Positions 9,052-18,957 are shown, counted from the first letter of the stretch. The stretch is 64,000 nt of DNA from Sphingomonas sp. PP-F2F-A104-K0414 (GCF_004340945.1 NZ_SLYD01000004.1:1-64000), one strand, 5' to 3'. The notes: generated by a model not told the origin, from the sequence alone. Numbers and translations are program-made.

Positions 9052-9840
9052 ATGAACAGCACTGCCAGCCAAACGCTGCTTGGGACCGAAGATGCCGCAC
9101 CGGTCAGGGTAATCAACCCCAAAGGTGCTTCATCGTTCCTGTTGATCGGCGATCATGCGGGAAATGCCGTACCGAACGCACTGGGGTCGCTGGGCCTGAG
9201 CGATGCGGAGCTGTCGCGGCATATCGGCTGGGACATCGGGATCGGCGAACTGGGGGCGCTGCTAGGCGAGAAGCTCGACGCGGTGTTCGTCCGCCAGAGC
9301 TATTCGCGGCTGGTGATCGACTGCAACCGGAGCCCGAGCCAGCCGGATCTGATCGCCGAGATCAGCGACGGGACCGTGGTGCCGGGGAATGTTGCGCTTG
9401 GTGAGGCCGACCGCGCGGCGCGGTTCGCCGAGATCCACACGCCGTATCAGGCGGCGATCGCGGCGGAGATCGTGCGGCGCGATGCGGCGGGGATGGCGAC
9501 GGTGCTGGTCGCGCTGCACAGCTTCACACCGGCGATGAAGGGCGCGTTGCGGGATCAGGCGCGGCCCTGGCATATCGGCATCCTGCACGACGGCGGCAAC
9601 ACCGCGTTCGCGCATGCACTGCTCGACGTGTTGCGCGACGAGGCGGATCTGGTGGTGGGCGACAACGAACCGTACCGGATGGACCTGATCGACTATACCA
9701 TCCCGCGTCATGCGTATCCGCAGCGGCGGCTGTATGCGGAGATCGAGGTTCGGCAGGATCTGCTGGGGTCGAGCGAGGGATGTGCGGCGTGGGCCAAGCG
9801 GCTGGCCCTGGTGCTGCCGGTGGCGCAGGCGCTGGTCTGA
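9052..9840 (+). CDS. N-formylglutamate amidohydrolase family protein
   Basis: A 262-residue member of the N-formylglutamate amidohydrolase (HutG/FGase) family. Recognisable elements are GDHAGNAVP near residue 38, RLVIDCNR near 89, VLVALHSFTPA near 160 and EIEVRQDL near 242, which supply the metal-binding His/Asp/Glu set. HutG-type enzymes release formate from N-formylglutamate in histidine degradation, but no hut gene is nearby, so the substrate here is uncertain. It starts 16 bases from the divergent transglutaminase start. Confidence 0.85.
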   Translation: MNSTASQTLLGTEDAAPVRVINPKGASSFLLIGDHAGNAVPNALGSLGLSDAELSRHIGWDIGIGELGALLGEKLDAVFVRQSYSRLVIDCNRSPSQPDLIAEISDGTVVPGNVALGEADRAARFAEIHTPYQAAIAAEIVRRDAAGMATVLVALHSFTPAMKGALRDQARPWHIGILHDGGNTAFAHALLDVLRDEADLVVGDNEPYRMDLIDYTIPRHAYPQRRLYAEIEVRQDLLGSSEGCAAWAKRLALVLPVAQALV

Positions 9841-9933
9841 CCGAGTGACCCGTCTCGCTGCGCAGGTCTTGATCTGTGTTGCATTGCGGTAACAGCGCAA
9901 TGACCAAGTGCGTACATGGCAAGATTGTCACTT

Positions 9934-9951
9934 GATATGATGTATCATCAA
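9934..9951. promoter_or_regulatory. Candidate Zur operator upstream of the ZnuD-like receptor
   Basis: An 18-base element containing the 12-base dyad ATGAT-GT-ATCAT (9937-9948), centred about 63 bases before the receptor start. It agrees at about 11 of 18 positions with the classical Zur box (GTAATGTTATAACATTAC). A similar element precedes merC-zur in this window. The call rests on the dyad and on what the gene encodes. Confidence 0.45.
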
Positions 9952-10005
9952 ATTTACCCGACGAGTCGTACAGGGACGATACCCCGACGACGATAAGGGA
10001 ATTTC

Positions 10006-12180
10006 ATGAAGACGATGCTGTTCGGCGCCACCGCCCTGGCTGCGCTCCTCGCCTCACAGGCTCACGCTCAGACCGTCGCCACGGATGCGGCAACGCCTGC
10101 CCCGACGCCGGCCCCTACCCCGGCATCGGTCGGCTCGACCAATCAGCGCGACATCATCGTCACCGCGCCGATCCAGACCAGCGAGCGCGACGTGCTGCAG
10201 GGTACGACCGTGCTGACCGGGCAGGAACTCACCCGCCAGCTGCGTCCGTCGCTCGGCGAGACGCTCGCGCGCCAGCCCGGCGTGTCGGCCAGCTCGTTCG
10301 GGCCGAGCGCCTCGCGTCCGATCCTGCGCGGCTTCCAGGGCGATCGTATCCGCGTGCTGACCGACGGGATCGGTTCGATCGACGTGTCGAACACCTCGGT
10401 CGACCACGCGGTCATCATCGACCCGCTGCTCGCCGAGCGCATCGAGATCCTCCGCGGGCCCAGCGCACTTCTGTATGGCACGTCGGCGGTCGGCGGCGTC
10501 GTCAACGTGATCGACACGCGCATCCCGCGATCGGTTCCGGAGAACGGTTACCGGTTGAACGGGATAGCCAATTATGGCTCGGCGGCGAACGAACGCTCGG
10601 GCGGCATGGCCGGCGACGTCGCGGTCGGCCAGCACCTCGTTCTGCATGCGGACGGCTCGTATCTGAAGTCGGGCGACCTGCGCACCGGCGGCTACATTCT
10701 CTCCCGCGACGCCCGCGCACAGGCGCTGGCGACGGCGGCCCAGCCGGTCGACCCGAACGAGGCCGATCCGATCGATTACGCCGCAACGGCGCAGTTGAAG
10801 GGCAAGCTCCCCAATACGCAGTCGGAAACCTGGACCGCGGGCGCCGGCGCCTCGATCATCACCGACAATGGCAGCCTCGGCGTGTCGTACAGCCACTATG
10901 ACAGCCTGTACGGCGTGCCGATCCGCTACGCCACGCAACCTGGCCAGGAGCAGGAGGCACCGCGGCTCGACGTCGTCCAAAACCGCGTCGACCTGCGCGG
11001 CGAGATCGACACCGGCGGCGACGTGTTTTCGAAGATCCGTGTCCGCGTCGGCCAGGCGAGCTATCGTCACTTCGAGCTTGAAGAAGACAACTCCGTCGGC
11101 ACTGCTTTCTACAACAAGGGTCTCGAAGGGCGCCTGGAAGTCGTTCAGGCGAACCGTGGCGGCTGGCAGGGCGCGTCGGGCGTGCAGTTCTACAACCGGA
11201 TCTTCAACGTGGTCGGCGACGAGGCCTTCCTGCCGAAGAACGAGACCAACCAGACCGGGCTCTTCACGCTCCAGCAATATGAGGCCGGCAAGTTCCGCGC
11301 CGAGGGTGGCGTGCGCTACGAGATCACCGATCTCGCCGCCCGGACGCCCGAGGACGATCTGCGCTTCTATCGTGGGAGCCAGAGCTATCATTCGGTGTCG
11401 GGCTCGCTCGGCGCCTCCTACGCACTCACCGACAGCATCCGCGTCGGCCTGAACGGGTCGCGGACCGAGCGTGCACCGTCGGCCGAAGAGTTGTTCGCGA
11501 ACGGCGCGCATGCCGGCACGCAGGCGTATGAACTCGGCAACCCCGACTTCAAGCTGGAGAAGTCCTGGGGCCTCGAAGGCACGCTGCACGCACATGGCGA
11601 CGGCTTCAGCTTCGACGCATCGGCCTATTACAACTGGTTCTCGAACTACATCTCGGAGAACCAGGTCGCGGCTTCGGTGTGCCAGGCGGCGGCCAATCCG
11701 TCTGGTCGCGTGGTCGACCTGCCCTGCTTCCAATATCAGCAGGCCGATGCCCGCTATTACGGGTTCGAGGCGGATGCGTCGGTGAAGCTCGCGCAGATCG
11801 GCGGCTATGCGGTCAACGCCGACGTGCTGGGCGATTACGTCCACGCCAATATTGTCGACCAAGGCCCGGTCCCGCGCATTCCGCCGATGCGCGTGCTCGG
11901 CGGGATCGAGGCGCAGGGCGACCGGATCAACGGGCGTGTCGAGGTCGAGCATGTGTTCGACCAGAACCGCATCGCCGCGTTCGAGACGAAGACCAACGAC
12001 TATACAATGGTCAACGCCTCGATCGGCCTCAGCCCGTTCGGCAAGGATTCAAAGACGACCCTGCTGCTGAGCGCGAACAACCTGTTTGACGTGAACGCCC
12101 GTCGCGCGACCAGCTTCCTGAAGGACTTCGCACCGCTCGCCGGCCGCGATTTCCGCGCGACGCTGCGCTTCGGGCTTTAA
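10006..12180 (+). CDS. TonB-dependent outer-membrane receptor, ZnuD-like
   Basis: A 724-residue outer-membrane receptor with a signal peptide ending at AHAQ (about residue 22), a Pro/Thr/Ala linker, a plug domain (about 50-165, with RGFQGDRIRVLTDG and GPSALLYGTSAVGG) and a 22-strand barrel ending in aromatic-rich LRFGL. The segment near residue 485 (RTERAPSAEELFANGAHAGT) and the Cys pair near 558 and 575 are typical of the ZnuD zinc/heme receptor group. The inferred role is zinc uptake energised by TonB. The ATG at 10006 has AAGGGA as ribosome site. A candidate Zur operator lies upstream and a strong hairpin follows the stop. Confidence 0.85.
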   Translation: MKTMLFGATALAALLASQAHAQTVATDAATPAPTPAPTPASVGSTNQRDIIVTAPIQTSERDVLQGTTVLTGQELTRQLRPSLGETLARQPGVSASSFGPSASRPILRGFQGDRIRVLTDGIGSIDVSNTSVDHAVIIDPLLAERIEILRGPSALLYGTSAVGGVVNVIDTRIPRSVPENGYRLNGIANYGSAANERSGGMAGDVAVGQHLVLHADGSYLKSGDLRTGGYILSRDARAQALATAAQPVDPNEADPIDYAATAQLKGKLPNTQSETWTAGAGASIITDNGSLGVSYSHYDSLYGVPIRYATQPGQEQEAPRLDVVQNRVDLRGEIDTGGDVFSKIRVRVGQASYRHFELEEDNSVGTAFYNKGLEGRLEVVQANRGGWQGASGVQFYNRIFNVVGDEAFLPKNETNQTGLFTLQQYEAGKFRAEGGVRYEITDLAARTPEDDLRFYRGSQSYHSVSGSLGASYALTDSIRVGLNGSRTERAPSAEELFANGAHAGTQAYELGNPDFKLEKSWGLEGTLHAHGDGFSFDASAYYNWFSNYISENQVAASVCQAAANPSGRVVDLPCFQYQQADARYYGFEADASVKLAQIGGYAVNADVLGDYVHANIVDQGPVPRIPPMRVLGGIEAQGDRINGRVEVEHVFDQNRIAAFETKTNDYTMVNASIGLSPFGKDSKTTLLLSANNLFDVNARRATSFLKDFAPLAGRDFRATLRFGL

Positions 12181-12184
12181 GGTG

Positions 12185-12216
12185 ACTGGGGCCGGCGCGA
12201 TGCGCTGGCCCCTAGT
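12185..12216. terminator. Bidirectional hairpin between convergent genes
   Basis: A long imperfect stem built from ACTGGGGCCGGCGC and GCGCTGGCCCCTAGT with a GAT loop. It lies just after the receptor stop and overlaps the TAG stop of the convergent gamma-carbonic anhydrase-like gene. There is no clear T tract. Confidence 0.6.
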
Positions 12217-12739
12217 CGTCTATCCGTTCGAGCCCTTCGGCATAGACGCGCTGTCGGGCCGCATAGGCTGCGGCCGACGTCCTAAGGCCGGCAATCGCTT
12301 CGGGCGGCAAGTCCCGCACCGCCTTGGCCGGCGCTCCGACGATCAGGCTCCCGGCCGGAAACACCTTCCCCTCGGTCACCAGCGCATTCGCGCCGATTAG
12401 GCAATCGTCACCGATCACCGCGTTGTTGAGGACCGTCGCCCCCATCCCGACCAGCACGTTGTTGCCGATCGTGCAACCGTGGAGGATCGCGTGATGGCCG
12501 ATCGTGCAGCCTTCACCGATGCTGAGCGGCGCACCCGGATCGGAATGCAGCATCGCACCCTCCTGGATATTGGTCCGCGCGCCGACGAGGATCGGGGTGT
12601 TGTCCGCACGGATCACCGCGCCGAACCAGACGCTCGCCCCCTCGCCCAATTGTGCGTCGCCGATCACGTCGGCGGACGGCGCTACCCACACGTCGTCCGC
12701 CAAAGTCGGTCGTTTACCCTCGATCGCATAGAGTGGCAT
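12212..12739 (-). CDS. Gamma-carbonic anhydrase-like hexapeptide-repeat protein
   Basis: A 175-residue left-handed beta-helix protein of the gamma-carbonic anhydrase/PaaY/YrdA family. It has successive hexapeptide turns (for example IGDAQLGEGASVWFG and IGNNVLVGMGATV) and the metal-ligand histidines in LHSDPG and IGHHAILHG. Members bind zinc or iron and may hydrate CO2 or act on CoA thioesters; the activity here is unknown. Its ATG overlaps the malate synthase stop by one base (TGATG), so it is translationally coupled to glyoxylate metabolism. Confidence 0.88.
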   Translation of the reverse strand: MPLYAIEGKRPTLADDVWVAPSADVIGDAQLGEGASVWFGAVIRADNTPILVGARTNIQEGAMLHSDPGAPLSIGEGCTIGHHAILHGCTIGNNVLVGMGATVLNNAVIGDDCLIGANALVTEGKVFPAGSLIVGAPAKAVRDLPPEAIAGLRTSAAAYAARQRVYAEGLERIDD

Positions 12740-14847
12740 CAGGCAGCGTCCCTTTCCTTTGCCCGCGCGCGGAACGCGTGGAGCAGCGGCTCGGTATAGC
12801 CGCTCGGCTGCGTCAGGCCATCGAACACGAGCGCGCGGGCGGCCTGGAACGCGAGGCTGTCGTCTTCGTGCCCCGCCATCGGCCGGTATAACGGATCGCC
12901 CGCATTCTGCGCATCGACCTTCGCCGCCATCCGACGCAGCGCCGCGTCGGCCTCTTCGGGGGTGGCGATGCCGTGGAGCAGCCAGTTCGCCATGTGCTGC
13001 GAACTGATCCGCAGCGTCGCGCGATCCTCCATTAGGCCGATATCGTGGATGTCCGGCACCTTGGAACAACCGACGCCCTGATCGACCCAGCGCACGACAT
13101 AGCCGAGGATTCCCTGAGCGTTGTTCTCCAGTTCCTCGCGCACCTCGTCCGGCTGCCAGTTGTGGCCGGTCGCGACCGGGATCGTCAGCAGCGCATCGAG
13201 CGACGCGATCGGCTCGGCCGTGCGCTCCGCCTGCCGAGCGAACACGTCGATGCGGTGGTAATGCGTCGCGTGCAGCGTCGCGGCGGTAGGCGACGGCACC
13301 CAGGCGGTGTTCGCACCGGTCATCGGATGCGCGATCTTCTGTTCGAGCATGTCCGCCATCCGGTCCGGCGCGGCCCACATGCCCTTGCCGATCTGCGCCT
13401 TGCCGCTGAGCCCGCAGGCGAGCCCGATCTGGACGTTGCGATCCTCATACGCCTTGATCCACGACGAGGCCTTCATCTCGCCCTTGCGGATCATCGGCCC
13501 GGCGCGCATTGAGGTGTGCATCTCGTCGCCGGTGCGATCGAGGAAGCCGGTGTTGATGAACACCACCCGGTCCTTCACCGCGGCAATGCACGCGGCGAGA
13601 TTGGCGGAAGTGCGCCGCTCCTCGTCCATCACGCCGACCTTGATCGTGTGGCGCGCGAGACCGAGCAGGTCCTCGATCGCGTCGAACAGCCGGTTGGTGA
13701 AGGCAGCTTCGTCGGGACCGTGCATCTTCGGCTTGACGATATAGATCGAGCCCGCGCGACTGTTGCGGATCGGGCCGGTACTCTTCAGATCGCGGAGCGC
13801 GATCAGCGACGTGACGATGCCGTCGAGGATGCCTTCGGGTGCCTCATTGCCGTTAGCGAGCAGAATCGCAGGCGTGGTCATCAGGTGGCCGACGTTGCGC
13901 ACGAACATCAGGCTGCGGCCGGGGAGCGTGAACGCGCTGCCATCGGGGGCGGTGTACTGCCGGTCCGGTTCGAGCGCGCGCGTGACCGTGCGCCCGCCCT
14001 TGTCGAAGCTGGCGGTCAGGTCACCCTTCATCAGCCCTAGCCAATTGGCATAGGCGGCCACCTTGTCGTCGGCATCGACCGCGGCGATCGAATCCTCCAG
14101 ATCGGCGATCGTGCTGAGCGCGGATTCGAGCACGACGTCAGCGAGGTTCGCAGGGTCGTCACGACCGATCGGGTGCTGAGGGTCGATCACAAGTTCGATG
14201 TGCAGACCGTTGTGACGCAAGAGGATATTGTCGCCCGCATGCCCGACGAGCTGGGTCGGCTCGGCGAGTTCAGGCGTGCCACCCGTCCAGTCGGTCCACG
14301 AACCGTTCGCCAACGGCACGGCATCGTCGAGGAACGCCTTCGCCCGCGCGATCACCTGCGCACCTCGGGCGGCGTCATAGCCCTTGCCGGACGCCGCGCC
14401 CGGAATCGCGTCGGTGCCGTAGAGCGCGTCGTACAAGCTACCCCACCGCGCGTTCGCCGCGTTCAGCAGGAAGCGCGCGTTGAGGATCGGCACCACCAAC
14501 TGCGCGCCGGCGAGCGAGGCGACCTCCGCATCGACTTTGCTCGGCGCGACTGCGAAGGGCGCGGGCTCGTCGACCAGATAGCCGATCTCGCGCAGGAACG
14601 CCTGGTACTCCATCTGGTCGATCGGCTTGCCGGCGCGGGCTTCGTGCCACGCGTCGATCTTAGCCTGAAGGTCGTCGCGGACAACGAGCAACGCGGCGTT
14701 CTCCGGCGCGAACCGGGCGTAGATATCGGACACGCCTTGCCAGAACGCGGCGGCATCGAGACCCGTCCCCGGCAACGCCTGTGTCTCGATGAAGTCCACG
14801 AGCGATGCGGCGATCTTCAGACCTGCCTTTTCGATCATCTCGGCCAT
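12739..14847 (-). CDS. glcB: Malate synthase G
   Basis: A 702-residue malate synthase G, which condenses glyoxylate with acetyl-CoA to malate and so completes use of C2 compounds. Family blocks are present: [57 protein letters not shown] and [18 protein letters not shown]. The length matches the G isoform (about 720). The start has AGGAG seven bases upstream. A divergent LysR gene begins 93 bases away and may control it. No isocitrate lyase is in the window. Confidence 0.97.
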   Translation of the reverse strand: MAEMIEKAGLKIAASLVDFIETQALPGTGLDAAAFWQGVSDIYARFAPENAALLVVRDDLQAKIDAWHEARAGKPIDQMEYQAFLREIGYLVDEPAPFAVAPSKVDAEVASLAGAQLVVPILNARFLLNAANARWGSLYDALYGTDAIPGAASGKGYDAARGAQVIARAKAFLDDAVPLANGSWTDWTGGTPELAEPTQLVGHAGDNILLRHNGLHIELVIDPQHPIGRDDPANLADVVLESALSTIADLEDSIAAVDADDKVAAYANWLGLMKGDLTASFDKGGRTVTRALEPDRQYTAPDGSAFTLPGRSLMFVRNVGHLMTTPAILLANGNEAPEGILDGIVTSLIALRDLKSTGPIRNSRAGSIYIVKPKMHGPDEAAFTNRLFDAIEDLLGLARHTIKVGVMDEERRTSANLAACIAAVKDRVVFINTGFLDRTGDEMHTSMRAGPMIRKGEMKASSWIKAYEDRNVQIGLACGLSGKAQIGKGMWAAPDRMADMLEQKIAHPMTGANTAWVPSPTAATLHATHYHRIDVFARQAERTAEPIASLDALLTIPVATGHNWQPDEVREELENNAQGILGYVVRWVDQGVGCSKVPDIHDIGLMEDRATLRISSQHMANWLLHGIATPEEADAALRRMAAKVDAQNAGDPLYRPMAGHEDDSLAFQAARALVFDGLTQPSGYTEPLLHAFRARAKERDAA

Positions 14848-14940
14848 GCTGCTCTCCTATGCTCTGGCGACACGATAGACGCGCGCCACCTTCGCCACTA
14901 GGCACTATAAAGCGAAAGCTGTTGATCGCCTGGAGAACGA

Positions 14941-15816
14941 ATGGATCCCGACATCGTCCTCTTCGCCGAAGTCGTCCGCACGGCCAGCCTAAGTGCGGCG
15001 GGGCGATCGCTCGGCATCTCGCCCGCGATGGTGTCGAAACGGATCGCGCGGCTGGAAGCGCGGCTGGGCGTGCGGTTGCTCAACCGGACAACACGGCGGC
15101 TGGAGCTAACCGCGCGGGGCGCGGCGTATCACAGCGACATGGTGGAAATCCTCGCCGCGATCCGCGACGCCGAGGCGCGCGTGTCGGACCGCGCCGAGAC
15201 GCCGGCGGGGCCATTGCGGGTCAGCGCGCCGACCTCGTTCGGGCGTCTGCACATCGCGCCACACCTGAAGCCGTTCCTCGACGCGCACCCTGCGATCGAA
15301 CTCGACCTCGACCTGTCCGACGGTTTTGCCGACGTCATCGGCGACCGGCTCGACCTCGCGATCCGGATCGCGCCTGCCATACCGCCGAGCCTGACCGGCT
15401 ATCGTCTGGCCGACAGCCGCCGCGTTCTCTGCGCCGCACCGAGCTACGTGGCGCCACGGGACGTGGCCGATCTCACGAAACACCGCCTGCTTGCAGCAAA
15501 GGGCCAGATGCCGTGGCGGCTTACCGGACCAGAAGGCGAAGTTACGATCGACCGCCCGAGCTACGTCGCTACCAATTCCAGTGAAGTCGTGCGCGAGCTC
15601 ACACTGGCCGGCGTTGGCATCGCGCTGCGCTCTCTCTGGGATGTGAGCGCTGATCTCGCGAGCGGCCGACTCGTCCGCGTCTTGCCTGAACTCGCCGGGT
15701 CTGCGGACGTCGGGATTTACGCGGTGCATGCTCGCGGTGCCGTGTCGTCGGGCACGTCCGCACTGCTTGATTACCTGCGCGGCCTCTGGTCGCCAACGCC
15801 GCCGTGGGATTCCTGA
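14941..15816 (+). CDS. LysR family transcriptional regulator
   Basis: A 291-residue LysR-type regulator with an N-terminal winged helix (about residues 1-60, LSAAGRSLGISPAMVSKRIARLEARLGVRLLNRTTR) and a C-terminal co-inducer domain. GGAGA lies just before the ATG. It is divergent from glcB, and LysR genes usually control their divergent neighbour, so regulation of malate synthase is the natural inference. Its 3' end overlaps the convergent MarR gene by 46 bases. Confidence 0.9.
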   Translation: MDPDIVLFAEVVRTASLSAAGRSLGISPAMVSKRIARLEARLGVRLLNRTTRRLELTARGAAYHSDMVEILAAIRDAEARVSDRAETPAGPLRVSAPTSFGRLHIAPHLKPFLDAHPAIELDLDLSDGFADVIGDRLDLAIRIAPAIPPSLTGYRLADSRRVLCAAPSYVAPRDVADLTKHRLLAAKGQMPWRLTGPEGEVTIDRPSYVATNSSEVVRELTLAGVGIALRSLWDVSADLASGRLVRVLPELAGSADVGIYAVHARGAVSSGTSALLDYLRGLWSPTPPWDS

Positions 15817-16271
15817 ACGAGGTCGATCGTCACCGCATCTATCCGCCGCAGCATCGCAACGAACTGCTCCACCTCCGCGCCTGAGAATCCGGCGAAGATC
15901 CGGCGCTCCAGATCAAGCGCCTTCGGTGCGACCGACGCATAAAGCGTGTGGCCGTCGTCCGTGAGTCGGAGCAGATGCGATCGCCGATCCTCCGGGTTCG
16001 CATGCCGTTGCATCAGACCCCGCTCGACCAAAGCGATCGCCGCGCGGCTGACCGTGACCTTGTCCATCCGCGTCTGCTGGCCGACCTGCTGCTGCGTGAT
16101 GCCGTCGGCCTCGGCTACCACCGCCACCAGTCGCCACTCCGGAATCGTCAACCCGAACAGCGCCTCATACGTATCCGCCACCGCCTCGCTGACGAGGTTC
16201 GAGGTGATCGACAGACGATACGGGATGAAATCGTCCAGAACGAGCGCGCGGGTGGCATCGGAGTTCGGCAT
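15771..16271 (-). CDS. MarR family regulator, probable regulator of hppD
   Basis: A 166-residue winged-helix regulator with the MarR core (about residues 35-125): LTIPEWRLVAVVAEADGITQQQVGQQTRMDKVTVSRAAIALVERGL, then the wing DRRSHLLRLTDDG. It is divergent from the hppD gene with two palindromes in the 79-base gap, one directly in front of its own start, which points to autoregulation and control of tyrosine degradation. Its last 46 bases overlap the convergent LysR gene. Confidence 0.88.
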   Translation of the reverse strand: MPNSDATRALVLDDFIPYRLSITSNLVSEAVADTYEALFGLTIPEWRLVAVVAEADGITQQQVGQQTRMDKVTVSRAAIALVERGLMQRHANPEDRRSHLLRLTDDGHTLYASVAPKALDLERRIFAGFSGAEVEQFVAMLRRIDAVTIDLVQESHGGVGDQRPRR

Positions 16272-16276
16272 GTCAA

Positions 16277-16289
16277 AATCGTAACGATT
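16277..16289. promoter_or_regulatory. Palindrome at the MarR gene start (candidate operator)
   Basis: A 13-base perfect dyad, AATCGT-A-ACGATT, five bases upstream of the MarR start codon. Its size and placement suit a MarR dimer site for autorepression. Confidence 0.4.
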
Positions 16290-16314
16290 GACACCAGTTG
16301 TTCAACCCGCCAGA

Positions 16315-16334
16315 TTGGTAACAACGGATACCAA
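16315..16334. promoter_or_regulatory. Palindrome upstream of hppD (candidate operator)
   Basis: Inverted repeat TTGGTA-N8-TACCAA, ending 16 bases before the hppD start, where it would overlap the promoter or 5' leader. It differs in sequence from the palindrome at 16277. Confidence 0.4.
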
Positions 16335-16350
16335 CTGTCAGGATGTGATC

Positions 16351-17421
16351 ATGGACCATATGGACGTAAACCCGATGGGCCTCGATGGGTTCGAGTTCGC
16401 CGAGTTCACCTCGCCCGACCCCGACCGGATGGCCGCGCAGTTCGAGCAGTTCGGCTTCGTCGCCGCCTCGACTCACCCGACCAAGGCCGTCACGCGCTAC
16501 AAGCAGGGCCGCATCAACTTGCTGCTCAACCGTGAGGACGGTGGTCATGCGGCGGCATTCCACGCGGATCACGGCCCGTCCGCGAGCGGCATGGCGTTCC
16601 GCGTCCATGACGCCAAGGAAGCGTTCGACGCGGCGCTTGCACACGGCGCAAAGGCGGCCGATGCCAGCATGGGCGCGCTCGGCGAGGGCAGCTATGTGCT
16701 CGAAGGGATCGGCGGTTCGCTGTTGTATCTGGTCGACAAGCACGGCGCTGCCGGCAGCCTGTATGACGACTGGAACGCGGTTCCGGGCGCGGCCGAAGCG
16801 GAGGCCGCTAACAATGTCGGCCTCGACCTGCTCGACCACCTCACGCACAACGTGAAGCGCGGCCAGATGCGGACCTGGGCTGAGTTCTACGGCCAGATCT
16901 TCGGCTTTGAAGAGCAGAAGTATTTCGACATCAAGGGCAAGGCGACCGGCCTGTTCAGCCAGGCGATGATCGCGCCCGACCGCGCGATCCGCATCCCGCT
17001 CAACGAGAGCCAGGACGACAAGAGCCAGATCGAGGAATTCATCAAGGATTACAACGGCGAGGGCATCCAGCATCTGGCGCTGACCACCGACGACATCTTC
17101 GAGACGGTCGAGAAGCTGCGCGCGCGCGGCGTCAAGCTGCAGGACACGATCGGGACCTATTACGAGCTGGTCGACAAGCGCGTGCCGAACCACGGCCACG
17201 ACCTCGAACGCCTGCGCCGCAACCGCATCCTGATCGACGGTAACGTCGGCGAGGAGGGGCTGTTGCTGCAGATCTTTACCGAGAACATGTTCGGGCCGAT
17301 CTTCTTCGAGATCATCCAGCGCAAGGGCAACGAGGGCTTCGGCAACGGCAATTTCCAGGCGTTGTACGAGAGCATCGAGCTCGACCAGATCCGCCGCGGG
17401 GTCATAACGGTCGACGCGTAA
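16351..17421 (+). CDS. hppD: 4-hydroxyphenylpyruvate dioxygenase
   Basis: A 356-residue enzyme of the two-domain vicinal oxygen chelate fold. It converts 4-hydroxyphenylpyruvate to homogentisate in tyrosine and phenylalanine degradation. The three iron ligands are visible: His in DHLTHNV (about residue 168), His in GIQHLALTT and Glu in FFEIIQRKG. The ATG at 16351 gives a normal N-terminus (MDHMDVNPMGLDGFEFAEF); the longer frame to 16288 overlaps the operator region. It is followed by hmgA after a repeat element. Confidence 0.96.
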   Translation: MDHMDVNPMGLDGFEFAEFTSPDPDRMAAQFEQFGFVAASTHPTKAVTRYKQGRINLLLNREDGGHAAAFHADHGPSASGMAFRVHDAKEAFDAALAHGAKAADASMGALGEGSYVLEGIGGSLLYLVDKHGAAGSLYDDWNAVPGAAEAEAANNVGLDLLDHLTHNVKRGQMRTWAEFYGQIFGFEEQKYFDIKGKATGLFSQAMIAPDRAIRIPLNESQDDKSQIEEFIKDYNGEGIQHLALTTDDIFETVEKLRARGVKLQDTIGTYYELVDKRVPNHGHDLERLRRNRILIDGNVGEEGLLLQIFTENMFGPIFFEIIQRKGNEGFGNGNFQALYESIELDQIRRGVITVDA

Positions 17422-17429
17422 GTTCTAAG

Positions 17430-17560
17430 CCCTCTCCCTCGGGGAGAGGGAAAGGCGCGCCAGCGCCGAGGGTGAGGGCACGCGCAACGCCAGCACGTGC
17501 CCTCACCCTTCCGCCGCGCAAGCGCACGTCTCCCTCCCTCTCCCCCGAGGGGAGAGGGGT
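17430..17560. repeat. Intergenic inverted-repeat element (family E)
   Basis: About 130 bases between hppD and hmgA. The outer arms are CCCTCTCCCTCGGGGAGAGGG and CCCTCTCCCCCGAGGGGAGAGGGG, around an inner hairpin GTGAGGGCACG...CGTGCCCTCAC. It resembles the element at 48333-48433. Confidence 0.8.
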
Positions 17561-17619
17561 AAAAGTTTGAACGGCCGGCGGTTCGGGCGTTGATCGGAAC
17601 AGGTGACGGAGAGGAAGCC

Positions 17620-18957
17620 ATGACAATCCACCAGCCGACCAACGCCGCAGGCGAGACCGCCGGCCAGACCGAAGACCACGGAGCGTACCAGCCCGGCTTC
17701 GGCAATCACGTATCGACCGAGGCGATCCCCGGCGCGCTGCCGATCGGCCGCAATTCACCGCAGCGCCCAGCGTTCGGCCTCTACGCCGAGCAGCTCTCCG
17801 GCACTGCGTTCACCGCACCCCGGCACGAGAACCGCCGAAGCTGGCTCTACCGGATGCGCCCGACCGCCGAGCATCCGCCGTTCGAGCGCTATGCCGGCGC
17901 CCAGCGGTTCGCGCCCGGTACCACCGACGCGCCGCTCGCGCCCAACCGCCTGCGCTGGGATCCGATCGAGGCGCCCGCCCCTGGCACCGACCTGATCGAC
18001 GGCATGACGACGATGCTCGCCAACCGCGATCCCGCCGATCTCGAAGGCGTGGCGCTGCATGTCTATGCCGCCAACACCGACATGATTTCGCGCGTGTTCA
18101 TGGACGCGGACGGCGAACTGCTGTTCGTGCCGCAGAGCGGACGGCTGCGGTTGCTGACCGAACTCGGCCGGATCGACATTGCCCCCGGCCAGATCGCGCT
18201 CGTGCCGCGCGGCGTCCGCTTCCGCGCAGAACTCCCCGATGGCGAAGCGCGCGGCTATGTCGCGGAGAACCATGGCGCGCTGTTCCGCCTGCCCGATCTT
18301 GGCCCGATCGGTGCCAACGGGCTCGCCAACCCGCGCGATTTCGAGACGCCGGTCGCGTGGTTCGAAGATCGCGATGAATCGGTCGAGGTCGTCCAGAAGT
18401 TCATGGGGTCGCTGTGGACGACTACGCTCGATCACTCGCCGCTCGACGTCGTCGCGTGGCACGGCAATCTCGCGCCGTGGCGCTACGACCTGTCGCGGTT
18501 CAACACGATCAACACGGTCAGCTTCGACCATCCCGATCCGTCGATCTTCACGCTGCTGACCTCGCCCAGCGACGTGCCCGGCCGCGCGAACGCCGATTTC
18601 GTGATCTTCCCGCCGCGCTGGATGGTCGCCGAAGGCACGTTCCGGCCGCCGTGGTTCCACCGCAACGTCATGTCCGAGGCGATGGGGCTGATCACCGGCG
18701 CATACGATGCGAAGGCGGAGGGGTTCGCGCCGGGGGGGATCTCACTGCACAACTTGATGTCGGGTCACGGGCCGGATCTGGCGAGCTGGCAGGGTGCGAG
18801 CGCGGCCGATCTTAAGCCTCACAAGATCGACGGCACGATGGCGTTTATGCTGGAGAGCTGCTGGCCCTACAAGCCGACCGCCTATGCGATCGAGCATTCG
18901 CAGCTCGATTATGATGCGGTCTGGTCGGATTTCCCCAAGGCGGTGCTGCCGAAGTGA
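17620..18957 (+). CDS. hmgA: Homogentisate 1,2-dioxygenase
   Basis: A 445-residue cupin-fold enzyme that opens the homogentisate ring to maleylacetoacetate. Conserved parts include the N-terminal [13 protein letters not shown], the iron-binding [13 protein letters not shown] (His and Glu) and the [12 protein letters not shown] histidines. The ATG at 17620 has GGAGAGGAAG as ribosome site. The stop overlaps the GTG start of maiA by four bases (GTGA). Confidence 0.97.
   Translation: MTIHQPTNAAGETAGQTEDHGAYQPGFGNHVSTEAIPGALPIGRNSPQRPAFGLYAEQLSGTAFTAPRHENRRSWLYRMRPTAEHPPFERYAGAQRFAPGTTDAPLAPNRLRWDPIEAPAPGTDLIDGMTTMLANRDPADLEGVALHVYAANTDMISRVFMDADGELLFVPQSGRLRLLTELGRIDIAPGQIALVPRGVRFRAELPDGEARGYVAENHGALFRLPDLGPIGANGLANPRDFETPVAWFEDRDESVEVVQKFMGSLWTTTLDHSPLDVVAWHGNLAPWRYDLSRFNTINTVSFDHPDPSIFTLLTSPSDVPGRANADFVIFPPRWMVAEGTFRPPWFHRNVMSEAMGLITGAYDAKAEGFAPGGISLHNLMSGHGPDLASWQGASAADLKPHKIDGTMAFMLESCWPYKPTAYAIEHSQLDYDAVWSDFPKAVLPK

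Noticed and set aside
10054..11952. A 632-codon open frame antisense to the TonB receptor
   Set aside because: A GC-bias shadow frame; the receptor frame has a signal peptide, plug and barrel motifs.
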